Shown in pieces: positions 1-5,937 of a stretch of 13,318 bases of DNA (positions are counted from its first letter, which is position 1; the number at the start of each line of letters is the position of its first letter). A program made the position numbers and the translations under genes. The stretch is from Pseudomonadota bacterium (GTDB taxonomy: Bacteria > Pseudomonadota > Alphaproteobacteria > Acetobacterales > Acetobacteraceae): NCBI GenBank assembly GCA_021841985.1, contig JAKCCP010000041.1, positions 1 to 13,318 on the forward strand, given 5' to 3'. The notes under the pieces are model-generated. The model did no database searches. It was not told the DNA's origin and saw only the letters and a program-made list of their open reading frames with translations.

Positions 1-47
1 CCCCGCCTCGCCATCGCCATCGCCATCGCCGTCGCCATCGCCGTCAT
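1..47 (-). CDS. fliP: Probable FliP, flagellar export gate protein (N-terminal fragment)
   Basis: An ATG at 47-45 overlaps the fliO stop codon as ATGA, and the frame stays open to the window edge, giving about 15 residues (MTAMATAMAMAMARR). In many bacteria fliP directly follows fliO, and FliP carries a cleavable signal peptide; the short Ala/Met-rich stretch ending in two arginines would suit the start of one. Five in-frame ATG codons (47, 38, 26, 20, 14) lie in a hexanucleotide repeat, so the true start is uncertain; the one at 14 (MARR) also looks natural for a signal peptide. The identity rests on gene order and coupling, not on any FliP domain, which lies outside the window. Confidence 0.5.
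   Translation of the reverse strand, partial: MTAMATAMAMAMARR
10..45. repeat. Hexanucleotide tandem repeat (GCCATC/GCCGTC, six units)
   Basis: Six adjoining 6-bp units: GCCATC three times, then GCCGTC, GCCATC, GCCGTC. On the minus strand they encode alternating Ala and Met/Thr at the start of the probable fliP. Because the unit is six bases, gain or loss of copies would not shift the frame but would change the number of possible ATG starts. Confidence 0.8.
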
Positions 48-310
48 GGCCGCGCCTCCGGCCCGGAAAGCCAGCCGATCACCTGATCCTGCCCGCCGCC
101 GGTCAATAACAGGACATGCCGGCCATCGCAGGCGACGAGATGGAGCCGCCGGCGCGGATCGAGCGCCAGCGTCTCCTCCAACTGGAGCCGCCCGCCGCTT
201 TTGGGGATGAGCCCGGTGAAGCGCGCGAGGCGCTGGGCGAGCAGGATCAGCCCGAGCACGACCGCGAGCGCGAGCAGGGCAATCAGGAGGGAGGCGAGGG
301 AGGGGAGCAT
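44..310 (-). CDS. fliO: FliO, flagellar type III export accessory membrane protein
   Basis: An 88-residue protein with one strongly hydrophobic segment at residues 5-26, followed by a basic stretch (QRLARF) and a small cytoplasmic domain containing LQLEETLALDPRRRLHLVACDGRHVLLL. That pattern (a transmembrane helix, then an 'l.l.et..ld.rr.l.lv..dgr..ll' domain) is typical of FliO/YscJ-like FliO proteins. FliO is a membrane scaffold that helps the FliP-FliR export gate complex assemble. The ATG at 310 is preceded by an AAAAGG ribosome site about seven bases away. Its stop overlaps the ATG of the probable fliP. It lies 34 bp downstream of a small co-directional gene and is divergent from flgB. 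The length is at the short end for the family. Confidence 0.85.
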   Translation of the reverse strand: MLPSLASLLIALLALAVVLGLILLAQRLARFTGLIPKSGGRLQLEETLALDPRRRLHLVACDGRHVLLLTGGGQDQVIGWLSGPEARP

Positions 311-344
311 CGCACGGCCTTTTGCCGAGGGGACAACAGCATGA

Positions 345-647
345 TCAATCCTCGCGCGCGGCGGCGGCGAGCTGGGCGGCGAGCGCCTCGATCCCGGCGA
401 GCAGGGCGGCGAGACGCGGACGCAGCGCCCGCCCCTCCGCCGGCGGCAGGTCGAGCGCCTGGGCGCAGACGCGGCCGACGCGCTGATCGAGCCCGGCGAG
501 ATCGATCGGCCGCTCTGCCGCGACCAGCGCCAGCGCGACCCGCAGCATGCCCTCCAGCGTCGCGATGGCCGCGTCGAGCGAGGCCGAGAACGGCGGGCCG
601 GCGGCGGGATCGGGTAGCGCGAGAGGCGGCGTGTCGGGTGGGGTCAT
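345..647 (-). CDS. Hypothetical 100-residue protein in the flagellar locus
   Basis: I do not recognise this gene. It encodes 100 residues: a proline-rich N-terminus (residues 1-20), then three Ala/Leu-rich amphipathic helices at about 22-46, 50-68 and 70-98, with no membrane segment, signal peptide or known motif. It is the first gene leftward from the divergent control region and ends 34 bp before fliO, so it is probably co-transcribed with fliO and fliP. The ATG at 647 has no strong Shine-Dalgarno, and the next in-frame Met is at residue 34. Size, acidity and helical content would suit a small flagellar chaperone or assembly factor, but this is only inference. Another frame is open on the same strand (283-657), but it is a low-complexity Arg/Ala shadow. 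Confidence 0.65.
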   Translation of the reverse strand: MTPPDTPPLALPDPAAGPPFSASLDAAIATLEGMLRVALALVAAERPIDLAGLDQRVGRVCAQALDLPPAEGRALRPRLAALLAGIEALAAQLAAAARED

Positions 648-672
648 GCCGGCGCATTCAAGCGCGAATGGA

Positions 673-688
673 TTACGGAAGTCTTATC
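673..688. promoter_or_regulatory. Candidate CtrA-type box 1 in the divergent flagellar control region
   Basis: The sequence reads TTAC-N7-TTATC, which fits the CtrA full-site consensus TTAA-N7-TTAAC with two mismatches and exact spacing. It lies between the divergent starts of the 100-residue protein gene (647) and flgB (771), in one of the few AT-richer patches here. CtrA is a known activator of early flagellar operons in alphaproteobacteria. No clear -10/-35 pair or sigma-54 site was recognised nearby. The assignment is by pattern only. Confidence 0.35.
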
Positions 689-698
689 TCGCCGGCGA

Positions 699-713
699 TT
701 TACCAAATCTTCA
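699..713. promoter_or_regulatory. Candidate CtrA-type box 2 in the divergent flagellar control region
   Basis: The sequence reads TTTA-N7-TTCA, with the CtrA spacing and one mismatch in each half; the first half extends to TTTACCAA, close to the TTAACCAT half-site. It lies 10 bp beyond box 1 and about 57 bp upstream of the chosen flgB start. It is weaker than box 1, and only the pairing of the two sites in one short control region makes it worth listing. Confidence 0.25.
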
Positions 714-756
714 GCGACCGCGGCGATGATGGCGGCAGGGTTCGAGGTCTTTTGGC

Positions 757-762
757 GGGAGA
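757..762 (+). promoter_or_regulatory. Ribosome binding site that fixes the flgB start
   Basis: GGGAGA lies eight bases before the ATG at 771. The earlier in-frame ATGs at 726 and 729 have no comparable site and would add about 15 residues not typical of FlgB, so this site favours 771. Confidence 0.65.
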
Positions 763-770
763 GCACGGCG

Positions 771-1157
771 ATGGCGGGCAATGGCATCGGTCTTTTCGAC
801 CTGGCCGATAAGCGTCTGGCCTGGATCGACCAGCGCCAGCAATTGCTCGCCCAGAATCTCGCCAACGCCGATACTCCCGGCTGGCAGCCGAAGGATCTGA
901 AACCCTTCGCGGCCACCCTCGCCAGAACCACCCCCGCCGATCTCGCCCTCACCAACCCGCTTCACCTCGCCGGCCCCCAAGACGGAGCGCTGGCGCCGAA
1001 CGCCAAGGCGCGCCCCGAGGAGCGCGCGCCGGACGGCAACGCCGTCGCCATCGACGGCGAATTGACCAAAGTCGCGCAGACCAACGACACCCATGCGCTG
1101 GTGGTCAATCTCTACCAGACCTATCTCGGCATGTTCCGCACCGCTCTCGACCGCTAG
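771..1157 (+). CDS. flgB: FlgB, flagellar proximal rod protein
   Basis: 128 residues from the ATG at 771. The N-terminal region contains QRQQLLAQNLANADTPGWQP (residues 21-40), the rod/hook-family N-terminal motif with the 'N.AN..TPG' core. The middle is variable and polar, and the C-terminal helix ends NLYQTYLGMFRTALDR, as in other FlgB proteins. FlgB forms part of the proximal rod in the periplasm, exported through the flagellar type III apparatus and joined to the MS ring by FliE. The frame is open back to an ATG at 726, but the ribosome site at 757-762 and family length support 771. flgC follows after 33 bp. It is the first rightward gene from the divergent control region. Confidence 0.93.
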   Translation: MAGNGIGLFDLADKRLAWIDQRQQLLAQNLANADTPGWQPKDLKPFAATLARTTPADLALTNPLHLAGPQDGALAPNAKARPEERAPDGNAVAIDGELTKVAQTNDTHALVVNLYQTYLGMFRTALDR

Positions 1158-1190
1158 CGGCGGGGGCGGCGAGCAAAGGACGACACCACG

Positions 1191-1598
1191 ATGGATCTCA
1201 GCAAAGCCCTGGACATCTCCGCGCGCGGCATGGACGCGCAGACCACGCGGCTCCGCGTCATCGCGGAAAACCTAGCCAACCAGGACACCAGCGGCACCGG
1301 CGCCAAGGGCGCGCCCTATCGCCGCAAGACCGTCACCTTCGAAAACCGCCTCGACCGCAATCTCGGGATCGAGACGGTGCGGGTGAAGCAGATCGGTGAG
1401 GACAAGGCGCCGCTGCCGCAGCGCTATGATCCTTCCAACCCCAACGCCAACGCCCAGGGCTACGTCACCGCGCCGAACGTCAACGCCTTCGTCGAACTCA
1501 TGGACATGCGCGAGTCCGAACGCTCCTACTCCGCCAATCTCACGGTGCTGCAAGCCACGCGCGGGATGCTCGCGCGGACCATCGCGATGCTGAAATGA
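1191..1598 (+). CDS. flgC: FlgC, flagellar proximal rod protein
   Basis: 135 residues, the usual FlgC length. The N-terminal rod motif is present: ALDISARGMDAQTTRLRVIA followed by ENLANQDTSG (residues 6-35). The C-terminal part has YVTAPNVNAFVELMDMRESE and then the helix SYSANLTVLQATRGMLARTI, both typical of FlgC and the related hook/rod C-terminal domain. FlgC is a periplasmic proximal rod subunit that polymerises with FlgB and FlgF. An AAAGGA ribosome site lies ten bases before the ATG. Its stop overlaps the fliE start as ATGA. Confidence 0.95.
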   Translation: MDLSKALDISARGMDAQTTRLRVIAENLANQDTSGTGAKGAPYRRKTVTFENRLDRNLGIETVRVKQIGEDKAPLPQRYDPSNPNANAQGYVTAPNVNAFVELMDMRESERSYSANLTVLQATRGMLARTIAMLK

Positions 1599-1900
1599 CC
1601 CCGCTTTCGCTCACCGTCACCCCCTCCCAGGCGGCCGACGCCTATCGCGCCGCCGATGGCGCCGGCAACGGCGGCGCGGCCGGTGGCGATTTCAGCAGCA
1701 CCCTCACCCGCGCCATCGGCGGCGCGATCGATGCCAACCACGCCGCCGAGGATCAGGCGATGCAGGCGCTCGCCGGCGGCGGCAATCTGACCGATGTCGT
1801 CACCGCGGTGTCGAAGGCGCAACTCGCCCTGCAAACCGCGACCACCATCCGCGACCGCATGGTCCAGGCCTATCAGCAAATCATGCAAATGCCGATTTGA
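1595..1900 (+). CDS. fliE: FliE, flagellar hook-basal body adaptor protein
   Basis: 101 residues. The C-terminal half carries the FliE signature: DVVTAVSKAQLALQTATTIR followed by DRMVQAYQQIMQMPI, ending right after the conserved 'AYq.Im.M.i'. The N-terminal part, with a Gly/Ala-rich stretch at residues 22-32, is variable as in other FliE proteins. FliE sits between the MS ring and the proximal rod and is one of the first substrates exported by the flagellar apparatus. The ATG overlaps the flgC stop, implying coupled translation and matched amounts. After its stop the operon-like series is broken by a 183-bp gap holding a palindromic element. Confidence 0.95.
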   Translation: MTPLSLTVTPSQAADAYRAADGAGNGGAAGGDFSSTLTRAIGGAIDANHAAEDQAMQALAGGGNLTDVVTAVSKAQLALQTATTIRDRMVQAYQQIMQMPI

Positions 1901-1939
1901 TTTTTCAGAGAATTCAGAACGGTAAAAGGAGAAGGAAGG

Positions 1940-2060
1940 TCGTTCTTTTTTGAAAAAAAGAACCAAAAAACTTTTATCCGGTGGCATTGAGCCTCGGCGG
2001 TGCCACTCCGGGAGAGCGAGGGGAAAGTCTTTTTGCTTCTTTTTCTTTAGAAAAAGAAGG
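1940..2060. repeat. Hairpin-rich palindromic intergenic element between fliE and fliQ
   Basis: The 183-bp gap 1901-2083 contains three nested inverted repeats and no gene. A T/A-rich hairpin at 1942-1963 has nine pairs and a four-base loop. A central one pairs GTGGCA (1981-1986) with TGCCAC (2001-2006). A third at 2036-2059 has ten perfect pairs (CTTCTTTTTC/GAAAAAGAAG) and a TTTA loop. The flanks of the left and right hairpins (about 1964-1980 and 2021-2035) are also imperfect reverse complements, so the whole looks like one large imperfect palindrome. Such elements recur between genes in Acetobacteraceae genomes as I recall, unverified. Neither outer hairpin is followed by a clean T-tract on the plus strand, so it is not a textbook terminator, though it could attenuate or process the transcript. 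Confidence 0.7.
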
Positions 2061-2083
2061 TAACGCACAAAAAGTGAGGCGGC

Positions 2084-2356
2084 ATGACGGAAGGTGAAAT
2101 CGGCGCGGTCCTGCGCGATGCGATGCTGGTCACGATGAAGCTCGGCGGCCCGCTGCTGCTGATCGGCCTCGTCGTCGGGCTGGTGATCTCGGTGGTGCAG
2201 GCGGTGACCCAGATCAACGATCAGGCGCTTTCTTTCCTGCCGCGCGTGGTGGCGCTCGCCCTGACCTTGCTGCTGCTCGGCCCGTTCATGCTCGCGACCC
2301 TCTCGGCCTTCACCATCGCCCTGTTCGACCGGCTGGTGGCGATCGGCGGCTCATGA
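2084..2356 (+). CDS. fliQ: FliQ, flagellar export gate protein
   Basis: 90 residues, the normal FliQ length, with two transmembrane helices at about 17-40 and 52-78. Recognisable family features are LLLIGLVVGLVISVVQAVTQ then IND, and FLPRVVALALTLLLLGPFML. FliQ packs with FliP and FliR in the helical core of the flagellar type III export gate in the inner membrane. The ATG is preceded by GTGAGG about four to five bases away. It sits just downstream of the palindromic element, so its transcription either reads through from flgB or starts within that gap. Its stop overlaps the fliR start as ATGA. Confidence 0.95.
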   Translation: MTEGEIGAVLRDAMLVTMKLGGPLLLIGLVVGLVISVVQAVTQINDQALSFLPRVVALALTLLLLGPFMLATLSAFTIALFDRLVAIGGS

Positions 2357-3135
2357 GCGCCGACGACGCGGCATTCCTGGCCGCGCTGCCGGGCTCGGCC
2401 TTCGCCTTCGTCGCCGTTCTGGCGCGGGTCTCGGCGGCGGTGATGGCGATGCCCGGTTTCGGCCAGGCCGATCTCCCGATGACCGTCCGCGCCGGTCTCG
2501 CCCTGGTGCTGACGCTGCTGTTGCTGCCGCTGCTCGCGCCGCTGCTGCCGCCCGAGCCGGCCAGCGTCGCGGCGGTGGCGGCTTTGCTCGCCGGTGAGCT
2601 GGTCGCCGGGATCTGGCTCGGCTGGCTCGCGCGGCTGCTCACCCTCGCCCTGCCGCTCGCCGGGCAGATCATCGCGCTGATGACCGGGCTTTCGAGCGTG
2701 ATGATCGCCGATCCCGATATCGGCGGCCAGGGGCCAGGGCTCAGCCGGCTCTTCGATCTCCTGGTGCCGGTGGTGATTTTCGGCTTCGGGCTCCACGCCG
2801 AATTGCTCGCCGCCCTGGTCGGCAGCTACCATCTCATTCCCCCCGGCACCTGGTTCCCCGGCGGCGATAGCGCGCGCACCATCCTCGCCGGCGTCGCCGA
2901 GAGTTTCGCGCTCGCCCTGCGCCTCGCCGCGCCCTTCGTCCTCGCCGGCACCCTCTGGCCGGTCGGGCTCGCCCTGTTCGGCCGCCTGGTGCCGCGGATC
3001 CAGATCTATTTCGTCGCCATGCCGGCGCAGATCCTGGGCGGCATCATATTGCTCGCGGTGCTTTTGCGCATGGTGATTGCGGCGTGGATCGGCGCCCTCG
3101 GCCCGGGCTTCGTGCAATTGCCCGGCTTCGGCTGA
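2353..3135 (+). CDS. fliR: FliR, flagellar export gate protein
   Basis: 260 residues, the usual FliR size, very hydrophobic, with about six predicted membrane segments. Family-typical stretches are AFVAVLARVSAAVMAMPGFG near the N-terminus, ELVAGIWLGWLARLLTLALP then LAGQIIALMTGLSSVMIADP in the middle, and QIYFVAMPAQILGGIILLAV near the C-terminus. FliR is a core part of the FliP5-FliQ4-FliR1 export gate. The ATG overlaps the fliQ stop, and flhB follows after only 15 bp, so fliQ, fliR and flhB read as one translation-coupled block. Confidence 0.95.
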   Translation: MSADDAAFLAALPGSAFAFVAVLARVSAAVMAMPGFGQADLPMTVRAGLALVLTLLLLPLLAPLLPPEPASVAAVAALLAGELVAGIWLGWLARLLTLALPLAGQIIALMTGLSSVMIADPDIGGQGPGLSRLFDLLVPVVIFGFGLHAELLAALVGSYHLIPPGTWFPGGDSARTILAGVAESFALALRLAAPFVLAGTLWPVGLALFGRLVPRIQIYFVAMPAQILGGIILLAVLLRMVIAAWIGALGPGFVQLPGFG

Positions 3136-3150
3136 TCCTGTCGTCGGACG

Positions 3151-4245
3151 ATGGCCGAGGACAGCGCCTCCCCCGAAGACCGCACGGAAGCGGCCACGCC
3201 GCACCGGTTGCAGCAGGCGCGCGAACAGGGACAGGTCGCGCTGTCGCACGAGGTGCCGGCGCTGGTCGCGCTCGCGATGCTGGCGCTCATGCTCTGGCTG
3301 CTGGCGCCGATGCTGGCGCATGGCCTGGTCCGGCGGCTGGCTTTTTTCCTTGGCGCGGTCGGGCAGCTCGACGTCGCTGGCCGCCCCGGTTTCGTGATCG
3401 GCGCCGCCATCAGCGCCGCGGCTTTCGCGGCGCTGCCGGTGCTCGCGCTGACCGCCGGTGCCGGCGCCCTGGTGACACTGTTGCAGACCGGGTTCGTCCT
3501 CAAGCCGACGGCGCTGCTCCCCGACATCACCCGGCTCAGCCCGATGGCCGGATTCGGACGGCTGTTCAGCCTCGCGACCTTGCAGCGCGCGGGGAAGGAT
3601 CTGGTCAAGGTGGCGGCGATCGGGTTCGCACTCTGGCATGTGCTGCGCGGTGCCCTGCCGCTTCTCGGCAGCGCGCCGTATTGGGACGCGGCGACGCTGA
3701 CCTCGCATCTCCTCGGCGAGGTCTGGCGGGTGCTGGTGACGCTGCTTCTGGTTCAAGTCGCGATCGCCGGGGCCGATATCCTGTTCGAGCGGACACGGCA
3801 TCTGCGCAACCTCCGCATGAGCCGCGACGAGGTGCGCCGCGAGGTGAAGGATAGCGAGGGCGACCCCCATATCAAGAACCGCCTGCGCATGCTGCGCCGC
3901 CAGCGGGCGAGGAAGCGCATGATCACCGCCGTCCGCCAGGCGACGGTGGTGGTCACCAATCCGACACATTTCGCCGTTGCCTTGCGCTATGATCGCGGCA
4001 TGAATACCGCCCCGACGGTGGTGGCGAAGGGCATGGACGAGATGGCAGCACGCATCCGCGCCGCAGCGAAGGAGCATAACGTGCCGATGGTGGCCAATCC
4101 GCCGCTGGCGCGGGCGCTGCACGAGGTGCCGCTCGATGCCGAAATTCCCGCCGAGCATTACAAGGCGGTCGCCGAGCTGATCGCCTATGTCTGGCGTCTG
4201 CAAGGCCGCCTGCAACGGCGCGGCGCCGAGGGGCGGCGGTTTTGA
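3151..4245 (+). CDS. flhB: FlhB, export gate protein controlling substrate-specificity switching
   Basis: 364 residues, normal for FlhB. Residues 1-30 carry the typical start (SPEDRTEAATPHRLQQAREQ), then four membrane segments lie at about 33-53, 84-110, 150-172 and 186-212. The cytoplasmic domain contains MSRDEVRREVKDSEGDPHIK (residues 223-242) and the autocleavage motif NPTH at 270-273 in VVVTNPTHFAVALRYD. Cleavage between Asn and Pro is what lets FlhB switch export from rod/hook to filament substrates, and the motif is intact. The C-terminal tail beyond residue 350 is short and basic. The start has only a weak ribosome site (GTCGGACG), consistent with coupling to fliR 15 bp upstream. The stop overlaps the TTG start of the kinase gene. 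Confidence 0.96.
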   Translation: MAEDSASPEDRTEAATPHRLQQAREQGQVALSHEVPALVALAMLALMLWLLAPMLAHGLVRRLAFFLGAVGQLDVAGRPGFVIGAAISAAAFAALPVLALTAGAGALVTLLQTGFVLKPTALLPDITRLSPMAGFGRLFSLATLQRAGKDLVKVAAIGFALWHVLRGALPLLGSAPYWDAATLTSHLLGEVWRVLVTLLLVQVAIAGADILFERTRHLRNLRMSRDEVRREVKDSEGDPHIKNRLRMLRRQRARKRMITAVRQATVVVTNPTHFAVALRYDRGMNTAPTVVAKGMDEMAARIRAAAKEHNVPMVANPPLARALHEVPLDAEIPAEHYKAVAELIAYVWRLQGRLQRRGAEGRRF

Positions 4246-5873
4246 GGACGCGCGCCGCCCGTCTCAGGGCCTGGCTATTCCCGCCGCGGCGGCGGCTCGA
4301 TCGCCTGGCGGCGCCGCGTGGCCAGGCGGCGGCGCTGCTCGGCGTGATGTTCGATCTCGATACCGTGGCCCTCGCCGTTCTCGACCGCGAGGGGCGCATT
4401 CTCCGCGCCAGTGCCGGGTTCAGGCGCCTTGTCGCCGATACTGGCGCGAGCCTTCCGGCATCGGCGCTGGCCCTGTTCGCGCCCGCCGAACGCGAGGCGC
4501 TCGGGCGTGATTTCGCGGCCGCTCTCGGCGGCGATCTCGACGCGGCACGCCGGCGCGCGACCCTGCTCGGCCCGACGCCGCGCCGCGTCGAGATCGGCTG
4601 CGCCCCGCTGCGCGAGGCGGATGGCACGGTGAGCGGGCTGGCCCTCTCGCTGTTCGACCTGTCTTCGATCCATGGCCTGGAGGAGGAGGTCTCGCATGTC
4701 CGCAAACTCCAGGCGGTCGGCCTGCTCGCCGGCGGCATCGCGCATGATTTCAACAATCTCCTGACCGCGATCGGCGGCGCGGCGGAGGCGGCCGCGGAGG
4801 AAGCGGCGAGCGGTGCGGCGATCGTGGAGATCGAGAGCGCGGTCGCGCGCGGCGCGGCGCTGGTGCGGCAATTGCTCGCTTTCGCCCGCCAGCAGACGTT
4901 GCAGCCCGAAATCGTCGCGGTGAACGACGCGGTGCGCAGCATCGCGGCGATGCTCATGCGCCTGCTCGGGCGGAACATCGTCCTCACCCTCGAACTCGAG
5001 GAGCCGGGGCGGCATGTGCGGGTCGATCCCTCGCAGCTCGATCAGGTGCTGGTCAATCTCGCGATCAACGCCCGCGATGCCATGCCGGAGGGTGGGCGCC
5101 TGACGCTGGCGAGCGGGCATCTCACCCTGCTCACGCAAAAAACCATCGGCGCCGAGACGATCCCGCCGGGGCGCTATGTCACGCTCACCGTCGCCGATAC
5201 CGGGCACGGCATCGCGCCGGAGCAGCTCGGGCGGATTTTCGAGCCCTTCTTCACCACCAAGCGCGACGCCGGCGGCAGTGGTCTCGGGCTGGCGACGGTG
5301 CATGGCATCGTGCGGCAATCGGGGGGATTTCTCATCGTCGAGAGCGCGCCCGGCGCCGGCACCCGCGTGCATATCCACTTCCCGCGCGTCGCCGCCCCCC
5401 TTGTGGTTGCCCCCAAGGCGGTTGCCCCCGAGGCGGTCATCCCCGAGGCGGTCATCCCCGAGGCGCCCCCAGTGATGGCCGCGCCCGGCCGGGAGGAAGA
5501 CGCGGCGACGGTGCTGCTGGTCGAGGACGAGGCGCCGGTGCGGCGCCTGGCCGAGCGCGCCTTGCGGCGGCGCGGGTTCGCGGTGCGCGCCGCGGACTCG
5601 GCGGAGGCGGCACTGGCGCTGCTCGAAGACGGAACACGGCCGGACCTGGTGGTGAGCGACGTCATGATGCCGGGGATGGACGGGCCGGCCCTGCTCGCGA
5701 CGCTTCGCCGCCGCTGGCCGGACCTGCCGGCGATCCTGGTCTCCGGCTACGCGGCACAGGGCGCACGGCGGGCGCTGGCCGAGGAGGAGGCAATTTTTCT
5801 CGCCAAGCCCTACACCCTGGCCGCGTTGGCCGAGGCGGTCACGCAAAGCCTGAAGCGGCGGGCAACGGCATAA
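4242..5873 (+). CDS. cckA: CckA-like hybrid histidine kinase, apparently without membrane segments
   Basis: 543 residues from a TTG at 4242 that overlaps the flhB stop (TTGA), with GAGGGG about eight to nine bases upstream; an ATG at 4347 (residue 36) is the alternative. Order: a basic N-terminus, one PAS-like domain (about 38-140), a HisKA helix with LLAGGIAHDFNNLLTAI (His168 the phosphoacceptor), an ATPase with NLAINARDAMP (Asn276), DTGHGIAP (319-326), EPFFTTK and GGSGLGLATVHGIV, a repeat-bearing linker (384-412) and a receiver with acidic D429/E430, phospho-Asp473, Ser501 and Lys522. The core is CckA-like, including QQTLQPEI and VDPSQLDQVLVNLAINARDA. CckA feeds phosphate via ChpT to CtrA in alphaproteobacteria, and as I recall Caulobacter also has cckA next to flhB. 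Canonical CckA has N-terminal membrane helices; none are seen here, so this may be a shortened orthologue or a paralogue. Confidence 0.8.
   Translation: MRTRAARLRAWLFPPRRRLDRLAAPRGQAAALLGVMFDLDTVALAVLDREGRILRASAGFRRLVADTGASLPASALALFAPAEREALGRDFAAALGGDLDAARRRATLLGPTPRRVEIGCAPLREADGTVSGLALSLFDLSSIHGLEEEVSHVRKLQAVGLLAGGIAHDFNNLLTAIGGAAEAAAEEAASGAAIVEIESAVARGAALVRQLLAFARQQTLQPEIVAVNDAVRSIAAMLMRLLGRNIVLTLELEEPGRHVRVDPSQLDQVLVNLAINARDAMPEGGRLTLASGHLTLLTQKTIGAETIPPGRYVTLTVADTGHGIAPEQLGRIFEPFFTTKRDAGGSGLGLATVHGIVRQSGGFLIVESAPGAGTRVHIHFPRVAAPLVVAPKAVAPEAVIPEAVIPEAPPVMAAPGREEDAATVLLVEDEAPVRRLAERALRRRGFAVRAADSAEAALALLEDGTRPDLVVSDVMMPGMDGPALLATLRRRWPDLPAILVSGYAAQGARRALAEEEAIFLAKPYTLAALAEAVTQSLKRRATA
5406..5465 (+). 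repeat. Four 15-bp tandem repeats inside the kinase linker
   Basis: Four abutting 15-bp units lie in frame. The first two (5406-5420, 5421-5435) differ at one base; the last two (5436-5450, 5451-5465) are identical. They encode VAPKA, VAPEA, VIPEA, VIPEA, a proline/alanine spacer between the ATPase domain and the receiver domain of the CckA-like kinase. The identity of the last two copies suggests recent duplication by slippage. Copy-number changes keep the frame and would only alter linker length. Confidence 0.9.
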
Positions 5874-5902
5874 ACCCGCCACGGCGCCGCGTCACCGACC
5901 TG

Positions 5903-5937
5903 GAACCCTTTTTGTTCTACAGGAACAAAGAGGGTTC
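5903..5937 (+). terminator. Strong hairpin after the kinase gene, probable terminator
   Basis: A 15-pair stem with one G-T pair (5903-5917 with 5923-5937) and a five-base loop starts 30 bp after the kinase stop. It is followed on the plus strand by GCTTTATTAACG, a weak T-rich run and not a perfect U-tract. It lies between convergent genes, so it could serve both sides, but there is no T-tract on the minus strand. Most likely it ends the flagellar/kinase transcript. Confidence 0.65.

Noticed and set aside
726..770. Earlier in-frame ATG starts for flgB
   Set aside because: No ribosome site, extra residues not typical of FlgB, and a good GGGAGA site before 771.
2221..4215. Very long open frame (664 codons) on the minus strand opposite fliQ, fliR and flhB
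   Set aside because: It is antisense to three clear flagellar genes, its product is rich in His, Arg, Gln and Gly with no motif, and long antisense frames are expected in very GC-rich coding DNA.
4275..5882. 535-codon minus-strand frame opposite the kinase gene
   Set aside because: Low-complexity Arg/Gln/His-rich product, no family resemblance, fully shadowed by a kinase with complete motifs.
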